In this document: piece after piece, positions 61,863-64,000 of the stretch
How positions within the stretch are numbered: position 1 is the stretch's first letter
Layout of the letters: each line of letters begins with the position of its first letter
Origin: JANMZO01 sp963763135
GTDB lineage: Bacteria > Actinomycetota > Acidimicrobiia > Acidimicrobiales > JANYDT01
Length of the DNA stretch: 64,000 nucleotides
Assembly: GCA_963763135.1 (NCBI GenBank)
Contig: CAVXNJ010000001.1
Location: 1-64,000 of the forward strand
Direction of reading: 5' to 3'
Translations under genes and position numbers: made by a program
Notes under the pieces: generated by a model
Told to the model about the DNA's origin: nothing
Database searches by the model: none
What the model saw: only the letters and a program-made list of their open reading frames with translations

Positions 61863-63485
61863 TCAGGTGCTAGCGAGGTCCGCGAACGCGGCCGTATGGT
61901 GCGAGGTGCACTCCGCCAGTTCGGCGTTGCGGCGGTCCGGTGACCATCCAAGTCGATCGGCCATGATCGACGCGGCTTCGCTTAGTGCACTGCCCACCGG
62001 TTCCAGGGTGAACCAGGCCCGTGCACTGCGGCGGACCCAGTAGTCGGTCAGCGTCAGCGTACCCTCGACGGAGACGGCGTGCTCGATTTCGGCGGCCAGA
62101 CCCCCACCGCTGTTTGCGACGAGGCTCGCCTCGCTGCCGTAGAGATCAACCAGCCGTTCCGATAAGGCGTCGTCGAACACGCCACGAAGCGTCTTTAGCA
62201 TTACGTCAACATCAACGTCGCCGCCGACCAGCGGTGCCGTTGACGTCGAACACGGCATGGCGGTGACGCCAAGCTGTTTCACAACCATGTCGGTCACCCG
62301 TTCGGCCATCGTGCGATAGGCGGTGAGCTTGCCCCCGGCGATCGAGATGATCCCGGCGCTGCCCGTCCAGACCTCGTCTTTGCGGGAGATCTCCGACGGT
62401 GACTTCCCGGCCTGGCTCACCAACGGACGGACACCCGCCCACATCGACACGATGTCATCCGGAGAGAGTTCGGGACCATCGAAGGTTTTGGCGACGAAGT
62501 CAAGCAGGTACGTGATGTCGCTTCGTTCGATCGTTGGCCAGGTTTCGGCGTTCGGATAGAAGGAATCAGTTGTACCGAGGTAGGTCACCGGACCCGATGG
62601 AACCGCGAACACCGGCCGCTTGTCTGCGCCGGCGCCCACAATCGTGCGGTTTACGGGAAGGCGGTCGCGTGGCACGACCAGGTGAACGCCTTTGGTGATG
62701 GCGAGTCGCTGCGACGCGGAGGCATCCTCCATGACCCGTATCGCATCGACCCATGGGCCCGCGGCGTTGACGATGACCGCACCGTGAGCCGCGGCGGCCA
62801 TCGCATCGTTGTCGGCCTCGCCCGGCAACGCACCACGCACTTCCACGCCGGAAGCCCGACCGTTCTCGACCAGAATGCGGGTTACCGGAGCGTAGGTCAG
62901 AACAACCGCACCGGCCGCCGCTGCGGACCGGACATTGGCCAGCGTGAGGCGCGCATCATTGGTAAGGAACTCCGGGTAGACCACCGCCGACGGATACTTC
63001 TTCCCGGCCAGGGTCGGTTCGTTGCCCGCGATATCCCTGGCGTTCCACACCTGATGGCACTCGGCCGTTGGCACTTTGCCGAGGTTCTCGAACATCGTCA
63101 GCCCAGCCCGGAGTTTCGTCGTGCTGGCCCGAGACCCGGCGATCACGAACTCACACTTCTTGGCCAGGTGGGGAGCGATCGAACGCAGCACCTGTCGTTC
63201 GGAAGCGGCTTCTTTGACGAGCCCGACGTCGCCCTGGGCGAGGTAGCGAAGGCCTCCATGGATCATCTTCGAACTTCGGCTGCTGGTGCCGCACGCGATG
63301 TCGCCAGCTTCCACGATAAGCACGGAGAGGCCACGAGTGGCGGCGTCGCGGGCAATCCCGGCACCCGTGATCCCGGCACCGATCACGATCACATCGAAGC
63401 GTTTTCCGTCGACGTTGCGAAACCCTGCGACTCGGTCGGTGAAGTTCAGACGGGACGCGTTCGACGCTGGGGTGAAATCGCTCAT
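61863..63485 (-). CDS. glpD: Glycerol-3-phosphate dehydrogenase/oxidase
   Basis: A 540-residue membrane-associated FAD enzyme that oxidises glycerol 3-phosphate to DHAP. The Rossmann dinucleotide motif VIGAGITGAGIARDAATRG is near residue 34, followed by SSRSSKMIHGGLRYL, then AAGPWVDAIR and the C-terminal DAO_C domain with VSVEGTLTLTDYWVRR. It is the first gene of an operon with the AGPS-like oxidase. The start ATG 63485 fits the family, and an unusual 30-residue leader is present. Confidence 0.92.
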   Translation of the reverse strand: MSDFTPASNASRLNFTDRVAGFRNVDGKRFDVIVIGAGITGAGIARDAATRGLSVLIVEAGDIACGTSSRSSKMIHGGLRYLAQGDVGLVKEAASERQVLRSIAPHLAKKCEFVIAGSRASTTKLRAGLTMFENLGKVPTAECHQVWNARDIAGNEPTLAGKKYPSAVVYPEFLTNDARLTLANVRSAAAAGAVVLTYAPVTRILVENGRASGVEVRGALPGEADNDAMAAAAHGAVIVNAAGPWVDAIRVMEDASASQRLAITKGVHLVVPRDRLPVNRTIVGAGADKRPVFAVPSGPVTYLGTTDSFYPNAETWPTIERSDITYLLDFVAKTFDGPELSPDDIVSMWAGVRPLVSQAGKSPSEISRKDEVWTGSAGIISIAGGKLTAYRTMAERVTDMVVKQLGVTAMPCSTSTAPLVGGDVDVDVMLKTLRGVFDDALSERLVDLYGSEASLVANSGGGLAAEIEHAVSVEGTLTLTDYWVRRSARAWFTLEPVGSALSEAASIMADRLGWSPDRRNAELAECTSHHTAAFADLAST

Positions 63486-63598
63486 GGTGGCTCCGCCCCC
63501 AGACTAGGGGCTGGCGTCAGCCACCACCGCCTCGAGCGCCACTGCGGTGAATACTCCCGAGTGTCCCGATTATCGCTTTCGGGGCGTTTTTCGAACTC

Positions 63599-64000
63599 CT
63601 ACGAATAGGCACGAAGAAACCGCGTGTTGGCCCAGCCCTCGACCACGCGCACTCGGCCGGCACCGCTGGCCGGGAACACAGCCACGCTCACCCGGGCCCA
63701 GCCGTTGACGGCGCTCGCTGACCGGAAGATGATCGCGTTCGGCTCGGCCGTCGCGACGACCCTGGCGCTGGCGCGACCCGAAGCCCTAATGTTCAGCGCG
63801 TCGTCGTCGGCCACACCGGTGACCTGGGCCGCATTCCAACCGTCGTGGTGCTTCGTGCATGCGCCCGAGTCGAGGCGACCGTCGATCTCACCGGAGTAGT
63901 CGGTGGTGAAATCAGACATCCCGTCGCTCCCGGTCGATTTCCTGATCGTCGCGCCGAACCGGGTCCCATCGGGACGGGTGCCAACGATCCGGTAGCGGGT
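63599..64000 (-). CDS. SH3b-domain protein, 5' end outside the window
   Basis: The C-terminal 133 residues of a protein that continues beyond the right end; the frame is open to base 64000. It begins TRYRIVGTRPDGTRFGATIRK, then GMSDFTTDYSGEIDG, and ends with a bacterial SH3-like domain (LNIRASGRASARVVATAEP, GWARVSVAVFP, GWANTRFLRAYS). SH3b domains usually bind cell-wall peptides in extracellular proteins; no signal peptide can be checked. The 113 bases between its stop (63599) and GlpD contain no other gene. Confidence 0.75.
   Translation of the reverse strand, partial: TRYRIVGTRPDGTRFGATIRKSTGSDGMSDFTTDYSGEIDGRLDSGACTKHHDGWNAAQVTGVADDDALNIRASGRASARVVATAEPNAIIFRSASAVNGWARVSVAVFPASGAGRVRVVEGWANTRFLRAYS

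Overview
The window is high-GC DNA (roughly 60-65% by eye), densely coded on both strands. The gene content fits an actinobacterium: a mycothiol-type LmbE deacetylase, two DinB/maleylpyruvate-isomerase-like proteins, a class F sortase with a fasciclin protein, LuxR and OmpR two-component systems, ECF42- and SigG-type sigma factors, a 13E12-type DUF222-HNH gene, F420/flavin oxidoreductases and many acyl-CoA enzymes. The mix resembles Acidimicrobiia (Ilumatobacter-like free-living bacteria). That placement is inferred from gene style, not from a marker gene. No rRNA, tRNA, CRISPR array, prophage or insertion sequence was found.

Layout. 1-6 kb: frameshifted patatin lipase, flavin hydroxylase, LmbE, and metG. 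6-11 kb: aminoglycoside-type phosphotransferase, DGPF/YCII protein coupled to an ECF42 sigma factor, family VIII esterase/beta-lactamase, broken SMP-30 lactonase. 11-20 kb: two-headed CaiB CoA-transferase, ABC-F ATPase, PAS-GGDEF cyclase, creatininase-type amidohydrolase, luciferase-like monooxygenase, PNPOx-like protein. 20-28 kb: DinB-like protein, FtsX-type ABC exporter, a divergent fused NarL-type histidine kinase plus LuxR regulator, and a second DinB-like protein. 28-34 kb: AT-shifted frameshifted DUF222-HNH gene, then a P450 / acyl-CoA dehydrogenase / TetR catabolic cluster. 34-41 kb: hexapeptide acyltransferase, DUF2721 protein, a 794-residue PcfJ-like protein ending in a 9-bp repeat array, an OmpR/EnvZ-type pair followed by a small secreted helical protein, a hypothetical protein and a P-loop kinase. 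41-50 kb: molybdopterin oxidoreductase, two crotonases, SDR, proline racemase-family enzyme, cysteine hydrolase, GlxA-type regulator, PAS-GGDEF-EAL protein. 51-60 kb: CASTOR/POLLUX-type channel, HAD phosphatase, fasciclin protein plus sortase, GNAT with a 69-bp triplication running into a convergent SigG-like factor, VOC protein, Asp-box propeller and MoaD-like protein, and a two-repeat helical protein. 60-64 kb: AGPS-like flavoprotein and GlpD, then a partial SH3b protein.

Themes. Lipid and acyl-CoA metabolism recurs (P450, acyl-CoA dehydrogenase, crotonases, CaiB, GlpD). Signalling and regulation are strong (two sigma factors, two two-component systems, two cyclic-di-GMP proteins). Convergent genes are often separated by long perfect hairpins. 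At least three genes (patatin, SMP-30, DUF222) carry single-base frameshifts, a fourth (hydroxylase C-terminus) probably does, and one response regulator has no usable start codon. This could be sequencing indels or real decay, and raw reads would decide.

I did not find one clear-cut new defence or biosynthetic system. The strongest leads are the PcfJ-like protein with its repeat array, the kinase fused to a histidine-less pseudo-kinase half, the propeller-MoaD pair, the fasciclin-sortase pair with a non-LPXTG signal, and the secreted two-cysteine helical hairpin behind a sensor kinase.
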